In this document: one piece after another, positions 50,736 through 60,275 of the stretch
Position numbering within the stretch: position 1 is the stretch's first letter
Layout of the letters: every line of letters starts with the position of its first letter
Notes under the pieces: generated by a model
Told to the model about the DNA's origin: nothing
What the model saw: the letters and a program-made list of their open reading frames with translations, nothing else
Database searches by the model: none
Translations under genes and position numbers: made by a program
Source: Anaerolineae bacterium
GTDB taxonomy: Bacteria > Chloroflexota > Anaerolineae > Aggregatilineales > J027
NCBI GenBank assembly: GCA_008933735.1
Contig: WBUL01000012.1
Coordinates: 83,951-147,950 of the forward strand
Length of the DNA: 64,000 nucleotides
Reading direction: 5' to 3'

Positions 50736-53012
50736 TTAGTAGTTGTCCCGGTCGCTCCGGCGGTCTCGGTCTCCGCGTCGATCACGATCTCCGCGCCGTT
50801 CACCACTGCCATGACCACCGCGCCGCTCGCCACCGCCATGACCGCCGCGCCGTTCACCGCCGCCGCTGCGTTTGTTGGCAATGCCCTTGTCCCGGGATTG
50901 GGCTTCTTCCAATGTCCACCCTTCCATCACTGCCTGGCGGCTCAGGCGGATTTTTCCATCGTGCTCGATTTCTGTCACCATCACCGTGATTTCATCGCCA
51001 ATCGACACTTCATCTTCGACTTTGTTCACACGTTTGTTAGAAAGCTGGCTGATGTGCAGCATCCCATCCTGACCGGGCAGAATGTTGACGAAAGCCCCAT
51101 ACGGTTCGATACGCTGCACCTTACCCGTGTAGATACGCCCGACCTCTACCTCTTCGGTCATACCCAGGATGGTGTTCTTTGCCCTCTCGATATCTGACCC
51201 CAGGCTGATTACGCCCATGATATAAGTCGTTCCGTCTTCGGATATTTCGATTTTGGTCTTGGTTTCTTCCTGAATACCTCGGATGATCTTTCCGCCGGGG
51301 CCAATGATCGTACCGATTTTTTCCGGTGAAATCTTAAGGATGACCATACGCGGCGCGTAGGGGCTGAGATCCTTGCGCGGTTCAGGAATAGTCGCGGCAA
51401 TCACATCCAGAATTTGCATCCGAGCATCGTATGCCTGTGCCAACGCCTGGCGCATAACCTGGTCAGACACGCCTTTGATTTTGATGTCCATTTGCAGGGC
51501 CGTTATGCCCTGGGTCGTGCCGGCCACTTTGAAATCCATATCACCAATATGGTCTTCCATACCCTGAATATCGGTCAGGACTGCGATTTTGTCGCCTTCT
51601 TTAATCAGACCCATCGCAATACCGGCCACCGGGCGGCGGATCGGGACACCCGCGGCCATTAAAGACAGCGTGCTGGCGCACACACTCGCCATGCTTGTGC
51701 TGCCATTCGATGAGAGGACTTCGCTGACAACCCGAATTGTATAGGGGAAGTCTTTTTCCGGGGGAATAACCGGACGCAGCGCGGCTTCTGCCAGCGCCCC
51801 ATGCCCAATTTCGCGGCGTTTGGGGCCGCGCAGAAAGGTTGTCTCTCCGGTACTAAAGGGTGGGAAATTGTAATGGTGCATGTACCGCTTGGCTGTGACC
51901 GGATACAGGTCATCAATTTCCTGTGCATCTCCTGGCGTCCCCAGCGTGCAGATGCTCATGACCTGGGTTTCGCCGCGCTGGAACAACCCTGACCCGTGCA
52001 CACGGGGCAGCAGGTCTACAGAAGCGGAAAGAGGGCGAATCTCAGTGTACTGGCGCCCATCAGGACGGACACCTTCTTCAATAATCTGTCGGCGGGTCTG
52101 GGCTTTGACGGTGTTGGAAATAGCGTCTCGCACTTCCTTCATGTCTATGGCTACGTCTTCCAGGCTTTCATATTCCGCCACGACATTTTCACGCAGCTCG
52201 TCCAGCGCCTCATTTCGGTTGTCCTTATCGAACTTGGATCGCATGATCGTGGCAATATCACCGCGCACCCGCGCTTCAACCTGGGCCTGGAGTTCCTCGT
52301 GAACAATAGCTGGTTTGTATTCTGCCTTTGGTTTGCCGATTTCCTGTGCCATCTGATGTTGCAGCGCGATTACTTCCTGCACCGATTCGGCCGCCAGTTC
52401 CAACGCCTTGAGGACGGTTTCCTCTGGCACTTCATTGGCACTGCATTCCACCATGATGATTGCGTCACTAGTGGCGGCGACCCGCAAATCAAGGTCGCTG
52501 CTGGCCATCTGGCTAATGGTCGGGTTGACAACCAGCTCACCATCGATCAAGCCGATACGGACTGCCCCGACGGGGCCATCCCAGGGAACATCCGACACCA
52601 TCAGCGCAGCACTGGCACCATTAATGCTCAGCATATCCAGATCATTTTCCTGGTCATGCGACATCGGAGTCACAATAACCTGAACCTCGTTCCGCAAATC
52701 TTTGGGGAATAAGGGGCGGAGTGGACGATCCGTCACACGGGCGATGAGAATTGCCCGCTCACCAGGGCGCCCTTCCCGGCGGAAAAAAGACCCCGGAATA
52801 CGCCCTACCGCATACATTCGTTCCTCAAAATCCACACTAAGCGGGAAAAAATCAATGCCCTCGCGCGCTGTTTTGTTCATGGTCGCGGTGACCAGCAGTT
52901 GGCTGTCCCCTGCCCGAACCATCACAGCACCACCTGCTTGCTGCGCGAACTGGCCTATTTCAAATATGATTTCCTGTTGACCAACGCGGCCTGTATACCT
53001 TGCAACTGTCAT
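50736..53012 (-). CDS. pnp: Polyribonucleotide nucleotidyltransferase (PNPase)
   Basis: PNPase degrades RNA 3'-5' phosphorolytically. The 758-residue protein has two RNase PH-like domains (about 10-140 and 310-540) around a helical linker, a KH domain with IIGPGGK (about 555-615) and an S1 domain (about 620-695, RIEPYGAFVNILPGQDGMLH). The C-terminal tail (about 715-758) is a Gly/Arg/Asp-rich run with repeated GGGERRGGHG and RGDRDR, unlike the short acidic tails common elsewhere. The ATG at 53012 follows AAGGAT by one base; the earlier in-frame start lacks a site. It follows rpsO as usual. Confidence 0.96.
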   Translation of the reverse strand: MTVARYTGRVGQQEIIFEIGQFAQQAGGAVMVRAGDSQLLVTATMNKTAREGIDFFPLSVDFEERMYAVGRIPGSFFRREGRPGERAILIARVTDRPLRPLFPKDLRNEVQVIVTPMSHDQENDLDMLSINGASAALMVSDVPWDGPVGAVRIGLIDGELVVNPTISQMASSDLDLRVAATSDAIIMVECSANEVPEETVLKALELAAESVQEVIALQHQMAQEIGKPKAEYKPAIVHEELQAQVEARVRGDIATIMRSKFDKDNRNEALDELRENVVAEYESLEDVAIDMKEVRDAISNTVKAQTRRQIIEEGVRPDGRQYTEIRPLSASVDLLPRVHGSGLFQRGETQVMSICTLGTPGDAQEIDDLYPVTAKRYMHHYNFPPFSTGETTFLRGPKRREIGHGALAEAALRPVIPPEKDFPYTIRVVSEVLSSNGSTSMASVCASTLSLMAAGVPIRRPVAGIAMGLIKEGDKIAVLTDIQGMEDHIGDMDFKVAGTTQGITALQMDIKIKGVSDQVMRQALAQAYDARMQILDVIAATIPEPRKDLSPYAPRMVILKISPEKIGTIIGPGGKIIRGIQEETKTKIEISEDGTTYIMGVISLGSDIERAKNTILGMTEEVEVGRIYTGKVQRIEPYGAFVNILPGQDGMLHISQLSNKRVNKVEDEVSIGDEITVMVTEIEHDGKIRLSRQAVMEGWTLEEAQSRDKGIANKRSGGGERRGGHGGGERRGGHGSGERRGDRDRRGDRDRRSDRDNY

Positions 53013-53125
53013 ATCCTTGTGTTGCCGCCTTTCGTAAAATTCCAATCTTACAATTGTCCATTATCTAAAAAACCGATGCAAGCCCAGGTGTATGCTCTGC
53101 TACAAAACAAAACGCCTGGCTGCCG

Positions 53126-53151
53126 CTCCGGGATGCTGACACATCCTGGAG
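53126..53151 (-). promoter_or_regulatory. Structured leader hairpin upstream of pnp
   Basis: In the rpsO-pnp gap the sequence can fold into a stem from CTCC-GGATG paired with CATCC-GGAG around a CTGACA-type loop. On the minus strand the run GCCAGGCGTTTTGTTTTG follows downstream. It may act as a processing site or attenuator for pnp, as known for autoregulated pnp leaders. This is inferred. Confidence 0.45.
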
Positions 53152-53200
53152 AACCCCAAGCGATCCCGGCTTGCGTATTTTCGTCGCTATAAAATACAGC

Positions 53201-53224
53201 GGCTACACCAATGGGGGTGTAGCC
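53201..53224 (-). terminator. Hairpin after rpsO
   Basis: The arms GGCTACACC and GGTGTAGCC pair perfectly around AATGGG, 6 bp after the rpsO stop. On the minus strand a weak T-rich tract (GTATTTTAT) follows. It is probably a partial terminator or a stabiliser between rpsO and pnp. Confidence 0.65.
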
Positions 53225-53230
53225 AGCTGA

Positions 53231-53500
53231 CTAACGACGCAAACCCAGTTTGCCAATCAGTTCACGATACTGGTCAGGACTTTTGGTGCTCAGGTACTTG
53301 AGCAATCTGCGCCGCTTGCCAACCATCTTCAACAACCCGCGACGGCTGTGCTCATCATGTTTATGTTCTTTGAGATGTTCCGTGAGCTGTGTGATGCGAT
53401 TTGTCAGCAGCGCAATTTGAACGGGCGCTGAACCAGTATCACCTTCATGGATGCCATATTCTCCGAATATAGCGTTTTTTTCCTCTTTGGATAGGGGCAT
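53231..53500 (-). CDS. rpsO: 30S ribosomal protein S15
   Basis: S15 binds 16S rRNA early in small-subunit assembly. The 89-residue length is standard. Conserved features are the N-terminal helix [14 protein letters not shown], the [19 protein letters not shown] segment and the [25 protein letters not shown] rRNA-contacting helices. The ATG at 53500 is preceded by AAGGA 11 bases upstream; an in-frame TTG at 53509 is less likely. It is followed by pnp, the usual order. Confidence 0.97.
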   Translation of the reverse strand: MPLSKEEKNAIFGEYGIHEGDTGSAPVQIALLTNRITQLTEHLKEHKHDEHSRRGLLKMVGKRRRLLKYLSTKSPDQYRELIGKLGLRR

Positions 53501-53541
53501 AGTGTCCAAAATCCTTAAAACCCTAAGTTCTGGCGAGTGGC

Positions 53542-53550
53542 ATTATATCA
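53542..53550 (-). promoter_or_regulatory. Extended -10 promoter of rpsO-pnp
   Basis: The minus strand reads TGATATAAT about 45 bases before the rpsO ATG, a perfect -10 with TGn extension. Confidence 0.55.
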
Positions 53551-53680
53551 GAACCAATTTGCCTTTGTATAGGGCAGTTACAGGCGGCAAAATCAAGCGT
53601 TTATTCTCCCAAAAATTGGGGTAAGCAAAATTCTGTTTTTGTGGCATCCTTAAGGAAGTCTTGCCAAAGGAAGAACCATC

Positions 53681-53881
53681 ATGGAAAAAGCAGGATTATT
53701 TCTTCTGGGATTAGCGGCTGTTTTCTACTTTCTGGTAATTGCGGCTGCATTGATGACCACCTATCCCGTCCTGGCGGTGGTGCTGGTCGTCGCCGGGTTC
53801 GCTGGTTTACTAATGGCCCAGGTCGTGGTTGACCGCCTCAAAAACCGAAAAGACGATCACCCGCAAAATATCAAGCAATAA
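53681..53881 (+). CDS. Small two-TM membrane protein
   Basis: This 66-residue protein consists of two hydrophobic segments (about 5-25 and 29-50) joined by a short Thr/Tyr/Pro turn, ending in a charged tail VVDRLKNRKDDHPQNIKQ. AAAGGAAG lies a few bases before the ATG. Its role is unknown. It diverges from rpsO. Confidence 0.65.
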   Translation: MEKAGLFLLGLAAVFYFLVIAAALMTTYPVLAVVLVVAGFAGLLMAQVVVDRLKNRKDDHPQNIKQ

Positions 53882-53949
53882 TTTTCTTGATCAGATTTCT
53901 TGCAACTACTTCAGGTCGGGCGGTCTGTCCGATCTTTTTGCTTTAAACA

Positions 53950-53978
53950 TTGAAACTTAGAACAGTTGTTCGTATAAT
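53950..53978 (+). promoter_or_regulatory. Sigma70-type promoter of the AlkX/YcaQ-like gene
   Basis: TTGAAA (53950-53955) and TATAAT (53973-53978) are spaced by 17 bases, close to the consensus. The ATG follows 30 bases after the -10 with AGGAAA as a binding site. Confidence 0.75.
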
Positions 53979-54008
53979 CATAGAGTCGAACAAGCAGGAA
54001 ACTTCTTT

Positions 54009-55238
54009 ATGCCGTCATACTCACTTGAAACCCTCCAGGCACTTGCGCTTTATACCCAGGGATTAACCTCCCGACATGAACCGACAATACAGAATATTGA
54101 TCGGATGGTGGAACAGGTTGGCGCAGTGCAGATTGATACCCTTCAAATGGTACAGCGCAGCCAGTATCTAACCCTCTGGAGTCGGTTCGGGACCTATAAC
54201 ACGGCTGAGTTTGATCGTTTGATGTATGACCACGAACATCGCCGTCTGTTTGAATACTGGTGGCACGAAGCCTGTATTGTCCCTTTGTCTGAATATCGCT
54301 ATCGTTTGCCCAAGATGAACTTCTACAAAAATGGGGGCTCGAAGTGGAATGCCGATTTTCTGGCACACGAGGAAACCCCTGCCCTAATGGAAAAAATCCT
54401 GGCAAGCATTCAGGAAAATGGAGGGGTACGTTCAGCGGATTTTGACCACAACGGTCAGCGCGGCAGCAGCTGGTGGGGATGGAAGCCCGCCAAACGTGCT
54501 CTGGAACATCTTTATAACACCGGAGACTTAATGATTTCCCGTCGAAAGAGTTTCCAGCGCGTATACGATCTAAGAGAGCGGGTGCTTCCAGAGTGGGTAG
54601 ATACGACAGTTCCCTCTGAGGACGAGACGAATCGCCATCTTCTCGATATTTCACTCAAAGCGCAGGGGGTATGCCAGCCAATGCAAACTGCCGATTACAC
54701 GTATATGAAGCGTTCAATTGCTCGCCCTCACATTCAAGCATTGATTGATGAGGGGACGTTTGTGGAAATTCAGGGTGTTTTACAGGATGGCAAACAACAA
54801 ACCCTGGTGGTGCATCGAGATAATCTGGACGCGCTGCAACAAATCGCGGACGGAGAAATTCGTGCCGAACACACCACTTTTTTGAGCCCATTTGACAGCC
54901 TGTGGTGGGCAAAAGACCGGGACCAACAGTTCTGGAATTTCCGCCAGGTATTAGAGGCCTATAAACCCGCGCCTATTCGTGAATGGGGTTACTTCTGCCT
55001 GCCGATTTTGCACAAAAACCGGCTGGTAGGCCGCTTTGACCCTAAACTGGAACGCAAGAAAGGTGAACTCGTATTGCGGGCGCTGTATCTTGAACCCGGC
55101 ATTGAACCAGAGGATGAATTGGTGGCTGGTGTTGCGGAGGCTATGCGGGACTTTTTGAATTTTCATCACGCCAAAGCCCTGGTGCTCGAAGCCAGCAGCC
55201 CGAAAGAGTTCGGTCAAAAACTGGAAAAAACGCTGTAG
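54009..55238 (+). CDS. Winged-helix DNA glycosylase-like protein (AlkX/YcaQ, AlkZ family)
   Basis: This 409-residue protein belongs to the HTH_42 (DUF1006) family, which includes AlkZ and YcaQ/AlkX. These glycosylases remove bulky alkylated bases and unhook interstrand crosslinks. The family's catalytic QxD motif is present as Gln41-Ile-Asp43 in VGAVQIDTLQMVQR. The winged-helix modules follow, including RPHIQALIDEGTFVEIQG and FLSPFDSLWW. Both YcaQ-like and AlkZ-like members fit; I favour YcaQ from QxD. It is a single-gene transcript converging on asnB (3-bp gap). Confidence 0.87.
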   Translation: MPSYSLETLQALALYTQGLTSRHEPTIQNIDRMVEQVGAVQIDTLQMVQRSQYLTLWSRFGTYNTAEFDRLMYDHEHRRLFEYWWHEACIVPLSEYRYRLPKMNFYKNGGSKWNADFLAHEETPALMEKILASIQENGGVRSADFDHNGQRGSSWWGWKPAKRALEHLYNTGDLMISRRKSFQRVYDLRERVLPEWVDTTVPSEDETNRHLLDISLKAQGVCQPMQTADYTYMKRSIARPHIQALIDEGTFVEIQGVLQDGKQQTLVVHRDNLDALQQIADGEIRAEHTTFLSPFDSLWWAKDRDQQFWNFRQVLEAYKPAPIREWGYFCLPILHKNRLVGRFDPKLERKKGELVLRALYLEPGIEPEDELVAGVAEAMRDFLNFHHAKALVLEASSPKEFGQKLEKTL

Positions 55239-55241
55239 CGA

Positions 55242-57092
55242 CTACATATATTCGCGGCACCACAATTCAAACATCAGCAGCAGCCACAGATGATGGGTGA
55301 GTTCCGCGTAGGGCTTGGCCTGCCGCGTCATCAGTTTTTTGACTTCAACCATGTTCAAAATGCCGCGCTGTTGGGTCTGAGGGTCTAACAGGATTTCCCG
55401 AAGAAAACTCCCAAAACTTCCGCTAAACCAGTGTTCCAGAGGCACGCCGAAGCCCATTTTAGGGCGATGTAAAACTGTATCCGGTACAAGCCCCTTAATC
55501 GCGTCTTTGAGAATCCGTTTTCCAGAACGCCATTCCGAGGGTAGAGTGCCGACAAAATCGAGCAGCGCGTGGTCAAGCAGGGGTGCACGTACTTCTAAGG
55601 AATTTAACATACTGGCACGATCCACTTTAGCCAACACTGTACTGGTCATATAGAGTTCAAAATCCGCCAGTTGCAGCCGGCTGAGGAGCGGCAGCGTCGG
55701 GAAGTCGATAAAATGTTCAGTGTACAGTGGGCGCGGGGCATGGATTTTGCTTTTGGGAACCAGACAGCTTAAGTCACGGGTTTCAAAGATTGTGTTCATG
55801 CGCTGGTAGCGCTGCTCCAGCGGTGTTGAAATCAGGCGCAGCGTGGGGCGGGTTTGAATACCTGTTGGCAGTCTATCGGTCAGGAATCCAATGGTATTTT
55901 GCCGGATGGAAAGTGGAACTCGTTGGAACTGTCCGGTCAGGCGCATGAATTTCGCATAGCGAGAATAGCCAGCAAAAGCCTCATCTCCACCGTCCCCCGC
56001 CAGCGCTACAGTGACATGCTGCCGCGCCATTTTGCATACGTAATAGGTTGGCAGAGCAGATATATCTCCAAGCGGCTCGTCATACTGCCATGCCAGTTTT
56101 GGCAGCACCTCACGGATATTTTCCGGCTCGACCAGCAGTTCCTGATGGTCAGTCTCACAAAATTCGGCGACTTCTCGTGCGTGGGGTCGTTCATCGTAGG
56201 TGGCGGTGCTGAATCCAATGGAAAAAGTTTTGACTGCGCCGGTGGCAACTCGGCTCATCATGGCGACCACTGCGCTGGAATCAACCCCGCCGCTGAGCAA
56301 TGCTCCCAGCGGCACGTCGGCAATCATCCGTAAGCGCACCGACTCTTGCAGAAGTTCCCGCACCTGAACGACCGCGTCCTGGTACGTGAGGTTTGTGTAC
56401 TGATTTGCTGTGATCGACCAGCGCCAGTACCGTTGAATCCGCGTTCTCCCCTGAATGTCACAGGTCAAAAAATGTCCTGGCGGAAGTTTCTTGATGTGCT
56501 GGAAAATGGTCAGCGGGTCGGGGATAGACTGAAAGGTGAAATAATCGGCGAGCGCCTGATCGTCCAGTTCTCGTGGCATATTTTCATATTGCAGCAGGGC
56601 TTTAATTTCCGAGGCAAAAAATAATCCTTCTGGAAGATGAGCATAATAAAGCGGCTTTTTGCCCGCCCGGTCCCGGGCCAGCATCAGTCGTTGGTTCTGA
56701 ACATCCCAGACTACCGCTGCAAACATCCCGCGCAGATGGGTGATAACCTCTTCCCCATAGGCGCAGTAGCCATGAACAATGGCTTCTGTATCACTGTCGG
56801 TACGGAAGCGGAATCCACGTTGCTCAAGGTCATGGCGAATCTGTTGATAGTTATAGATTTCGCCGTTGTTCAGCACCCAGATGGATTCTTCGGGGTTGCA
56901 CATCGGTTGTGCACCGCCGGATAAGTCGATAATACTTAAACGGCGCTGCCCCAGCGCGATATGGTCATCGCGGAACAGACCTACATCATCGGGCCCGCGA
57001 TGCGCCATCATATCTCGCATTCGCAAGATCAGGTCATCTTGCAGGAACCGCGCACGGGGTTCAAAAGATAGAATACCAGCAATACCACACAT
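55242..57092 (-). CDS. asnB: Asparagine synthase (glutamine-hydrolysing)
   Basis: AsnB makes asparagine from aspartate, glutamine and ATP; homologues also amidate cell-surface sugars or peptides. The 616-residue protein starts MCGIAGIL with the catalytic Cys2 of the class II amidotransferase. It has the glutaminase features LNNGEIYNYQ and SDTEAIVHGY, and the synthetase PP-loop LLSGGVDSSAV. The following genes encode a GT4 and GalE, so it may belong to a surface-glycan locus rather than to amino acid synthesis; this is inferred. Confidence 0.94.
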   Translation of the reverse strand: MCGIAGILSFEPRARFLQDDLILRMRDMMAHRGPDDVGLFRDDHIALGQRRLSIIDLSGGAQPMCNPEESIWVLNNGEIYNYQQIRHDLEQRGFRFRTDSDTEAIVHGYCAYGEEVITHLRGMFAAVVWDVQNQRLMLARDRAGKKPLYYAHLPEGLFFASEIKALLQYENMPRELDDQALADYFTFQSIPDPLTIFQHIKKLPPGHFLTCDIQGRTRIQRYWRWSITANQYTNLTYQDAVVQVRELLQESVRLRMIADVPLGALLSGGVDSSAVVAMMSRVATGAVKTFSIGFSTATYDERPHAREVAEFCETDHQELLVEPENIREVLPKLAWQYDEPLGDISALPTYYVCKMARQHVTVALAGDGGDEAFAGYSRYAKFMRLTGQFQRVPLSIRQNTIGFLTDRLPTGIQTRPTLRLISTPLEQRYQRMNTIFETRDLSCLVPKSKIHAPRPLYTEHFIDFPTLPLLSRLQLADFELYMTSTVLAKVDRASMLNSLEVRAPLLDHALLDFVGTLPSEWRSGKRILKDAIKGLVPDTVLHRPKMGFGVPLEHWFSGSFGSFLREILLDPQTQQRGILNMVEVKKLMTRQAKPYAELTHHLWLLLMFELWCREYM

Positions 57093-57151
57093 TATGGGAG
57101 CCGAGTCAAAAAATTAAAGTGGCATGGACGGGAAATCAAATTGGACACGTA

Positions 57152-58294
57152 TTACTTCCTTGCCATGACCTGTTCGTAGACGGCGAAAGTTTCCTGAGCA
57201 GTCTTGCGCCAGCTAAAATGGGTGGCCCGCCCGCGCCCCGCGTTTGAGAGATGACGGTTTAAATCATCCTGAATGAGTGCCGCGAGTATCGCGCCGCCCA
57301 TAGCGCGTGCATTTTTCGGCTCGACCAGATACGCTGCATCGCCAACTACTTCTGGAATGGAAGACGCATTGGCCGCGACGACAGGTGTCCCACAAGCCAT
57401 CGCTTCAAGCGGGGGCAGGCCGAATCCTTCGTACAGGCTTGGAAAAATCATCACTTTAGCAAGACGGTAGAGCGAGGGTTTATCTTCTTCGGCTACTTCA
57501 CCAATCCAAACAAGATACTTATCGACATTCAGTTCCTGGGCATACGCTTTTAAATCCGGGAAAAGCGGTGTACCCCAGTGCGGCGGCTGCTTTCCCGCCA
57601 AAACGAGCGGAACAATTTCACCCAGCGATGGGCCTGCATAGGTCCATGCCAGCAGAAGCGTATTGACATTCTTACGGACATCGTAGCTGCCCATATACAG
57701 CGCAAACTCATCAGGCAGACCGTATTTTTGGCGCACCTCCTCGTCGTACTCGCTTTTGACAGGCGTGAATTTCTCATCGACGGCAAGATATGTGGGTGTG
57801 ATTTTTTCGGCAGGAATTTGCAGATGTTTGATGATGTCCTTTTTGCTGGCTTCCGAAAGGGTGATAATATGCCCGACCCCTTTGGCCCCGGCAGCCACCA
57901 GACTGGTATACAACTGATTAAAGAATCCGCCGCGATATTCCGCGAAGAGCAGCGGAATCACATCCAACACAGAGGCAACCAACCGTGCTGGGCTGCTCAG
58001 CGGCGGGCCCCAATAGGGGATATGCGCGATGTCCGCCCCTACTTTTTTCACAGCGGCGGGGTAGCTGCGCTGCTCAAACCAGACTTTGCCAAGTTTACTG
58101 CCGAGTGGCGCGGCGGCTGTGACCACCTCCACCGCATTGGGAAGCTCAGCCAGATTCAGTATCGGCCTGGGAACAACCAGTGTCAATTGAAGCGGTGCGT
58201 TTAACCGAACCAGCGCTTTGACCAGGTTTCTTAAGTACTGTCCGCTTCCCGTAAGGGGGTGATCCCAGAACCAGCCGTTGAGCGCAACGTGCAT
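57152..58294 (-). CDS. Glycosyltransferase family 4 protein
   Basis: This 380-residue GT-B enzyme has the N-terminal acceptor domain with [20 protein letters not shown] and the C-terminal donor domain with [19 protein letters not shown]. The donor-site EX7E motif is in [20 protein letters not shown]. Such enzymes transfer sugars from nucleotide donors; mannose or galactose is plausible. The neighbour galE supplies UDP-galactose. Its start overlaps galE by one base, so they are co-translated. Confidence 0.93.
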   Translation of the reverse strand: MHVALNGWFWDHPLTGSGQYLRNLVKALVRLNAPLQLTLVVPRPILNLAELPNAVEVVTAAAPLGSKLGKVWFEQRSYPAAVKKVGADIAHIPYWGPPLSSPARLVASVLDVIPLLFAEYRGGFFNQLYTSLVAAGAKGVGHIITLSEASKKDIIKHLQIPAEKITPTYLAVDEKFTPVKSEYDEEVRQKYGLPDEFALYMGSYDVRKNVNTLLLAWTYAGPSLGEIVPLVLAGKQPPHWGTPLFPDLKAYAQELNVDKYLVWIGEVAEEDKPSLYRLAKVMIFPSLYEGFGLPPLEAMACGTPVVAANASSIPEVVGDAAYLVEPKNARAMGGAILAALIQDDLNRHLSNAGRGRATHFSWRKTAQETFAVYEQVMARK

Positions 58295-59304
58295 CAGGTG
58301 TTCCTATTTTTATCACCGTAACCGTCAGGGTGGCTTTTGTGCCATGCCCAGGCGGATTGTATGATGTCATCTAAATCGGGATGCTGTGGATTCCAGCCCA
58401 GCTCCCTGATGATTTTTTCTGAGGAAGCCACGAGACTGGGGGCATCCCCAGGTCGGCGCTCAACTTCTATGGCAGAAATTTCATGGCCGGTGACTTCGCG
58501 GGCAGTCTCGATTACTTCCCGTACAGTATACCCACGCCCATTGCCCAGGTTATAGGTCATGGCAGCGCGGTCATCCAGCGCCTCAACCGCCAGCACATGC
58601 GCCTGAGCCAAGTCATCAATGTGAATGTAGTCACGGACACATGTTCCATCACGGGTGGGGTAATCCGTACCAAAAATCGAAATATGAGAACGTTTGCCTA
58701 ACGGGACTTGCAGGGTCAGCGGAATCAGGTGAGTTTCCGGGGTATGATCTTCTCCGCGTATGGCGGTGCCCTTTTCATCGACCATCGCGCCACACGCATT
58801 AAAATAACGCAGGACGGCATACCGAAGATCACAGAGTTGATGATACCAGCCAATGATTCGTTCAATCATTAACTTGGTTTCGCCGTAAAGATTATTGGGC
58901 CCAATCGGGTCATCTTCTCTAAGTGGGGTATCCTGTCCGGCAAAAACCGCCGCCGTTGAAGAAAACACCAGCTTGTTGACCCCATAGTGATTCATCTTCG
59001 CCAGAAGCACACTCGTGTTCACCACATTAGCATGAATATATTTGGCTGGCTGCTGCATACTTTCACCCGCCTCAATCAACGCGGCGAAGTGCACAACCGC
59101 ATCAAAATCATGCGTTTGAAAAAGAAAATCCAGCGACCCCGAGCTGCCCGTATCACCCTGAATAAATTCTGCGTCCCCTGGAACTGCTCCTCGGTGCCCG
59201 CGATACAGATTATCATATACAGTGACATCATGACCTGCCGCCAGGAGGTGGGCCGTCGTGGCTGACCCAATATATCCCGCCCCGCCAGTAACCAGAATAC
59301 GCAT
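58294..59304 (-). CDS. galE: UDP-glucose 4-epimerase
   Basis: GalE interconverts UDP-glucose and UDP-galactose with bound NAD+. The 336-residue protein has the Rossmann motif GGAGYIGS, the catalytic Ser/Tyr/Lys set in SSTAAV and YGETKLM, and family segments YFNACGAM and GTDYPTRDGTCVRDYIH. The ATG at 59304 is chosen because CGGAG lies six bases upstream and MRILVTGG starts the fold. It overlaps the upstream gene's stop (TAATG), so the two are translationally coupled. Confidence 0.95.
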   Translation of the reverse strand: MRILVTGGAGYIGSATTAHLLAAGHDVTVYDNLYRGHRGAVPGDAEFIQGDTGSSGSLDFLFQTHDFDAVVHFAALIEAGESMQQPAKYIHANVVNTSVLLAKMNHYGVNKLVFSSTAAVFAGQDTPLREDDPIGPNNLYGETKLMIERIIGWYHQLCDLRYAVLRYFNACGAMVDEKGTAIRGEDHTPETHLIPLTLQVPLGKRSHISIFGTDYPTRDGTCVRDYIHIDDLAQAHVLAVEALDDRAAMTYNLGNGRGYTVREVIETAREVTGHEISAIEVERRPGDAPSLVASSEKIIRELGWNPQHPDLDDIIQSAWAWHKSHPDGYGDKNRNT

Positions 59305-60062
59305 TATTTCTCCGTTTCCATCATATATTTTTCGACCCATGTTTTCATAGCGTCGTACATCTGCCCCTCAATATCCGCAACCACCCCAGGGGGAACATAA
59401 TGCCAGAGCTCATCCTCCATGCGCTGCCCGTTCCCTAAAATATCCCGCAGTCCTGCTTCCCCAATGTCCACCCGCCCGCCAAGCAGTGGAACCGTTTGAC
59501 TATCACACTCAGCGCAAATCTGATAAGCGATTAGATTCCGCCATGCTGCCAGCGCGTTATCAGGAATTACGGGAATCCAATCATGGGGCTGTGCCGATTC
59601 CAACGCGGCAGAAAATTCCTCCGGCCACTGGCGGTAATCACGAGCATCGAGATAACACAACAGCACATGCAGCATATTAAACCGGGTACGCCCGTCTGCC
59701 CAATCTTTGCGTTTATAGAAATATGTATAGAGCATCCCTTCCGCCCAGACAACATCCATCGCCAGATGGGCGATATACCCTGCAATAAACGCACGCCGAT
59801 CTTCCTTCGCAAATTTCAGTTCAGGATAAGCAGCCAGCATGGCATCGACTGCATGAGGTTCGATTTTGGGGCCGTAATCAAAGAAATGAGTATTGGCGCG
59901 GTCGAGACCACCAGAAACTCGTGCATCTGGTGCGATGTTCCCCAGCAAAAATGCCCCAAGATGGGCACTTAAAAACTGCCGTACAGCAGCAGAAACCGAC
60001 TCATCGCTAAGAAAACGATGGGCGGCGTGCAGGTGCATAAATGGTGTTGGCATGGGAGCCAT
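59304..60062 (-). CDS. Zinc-dependent phospholipase C-like protein
   Basis: This 252-residue protein resembles the zinc-dependent phospholipase C / S1-P1 nuclease fold. It has several His/Asp metal-ligand motifs: LHAAHRFL near the N-terminus, GNIAPDA, THFFDYGP, and IAHLAMDVVWAEGM. No signal peptide is visible, so it is probably cytoplasmic. The substrate is unknown. The start could also be at 60053 or 60038; none has a clear binding site. It leads the minus-strand run with galE and GT4. Confidence 0.75.
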   Translation of the reverse strand: MAPMPTPFMHLHAAHRFLSDESVSAAVRQFLSAHLGAFLLGNIAPDARVSGGLDRANTHFFDYGPKIEPHAVDAMLAAYPELKFAKEDRRAFIAGYIAHLAMDVVWAEGMLYTYFYKRKDWADGRTRFNMLHVLLCYLDARDYRQWPEEFSAALESAQPHDWIPVIPDNALAAWRNLIAYQICAECDSQTVPLLGGRVDIGEAGLRDILGNGQRMEDELWHYVPPGVVADIEGQMYDAMKTWVEKYMMETEK

Positions 60063-60275
60063 TGTACATCAAAAATTGAAGCCATGACGATGGATTTCTC
60101 GCCCGGCTAAAGATTCTACCGACTTGCTGTAAGAGCATGATGCGGCTCCACTGATTTTCAAGGATTCCAGGCAGGGTAAGTGCCGCTGTTTTAGAAACCC
60201 ATGACCGCTTTGACTGAATTCAGTATAATTTCCCTGTTTTTGAGGTTAAACTAGGTCAAGGTATCGGAGTAAAGC

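Noticed and set aside
50740..50880. Simple-sequence frameshift in the pnp tail
   Set aside because: The repeats stay in frame to a normal stop followed by a good terminator, so the tail looks genuine.
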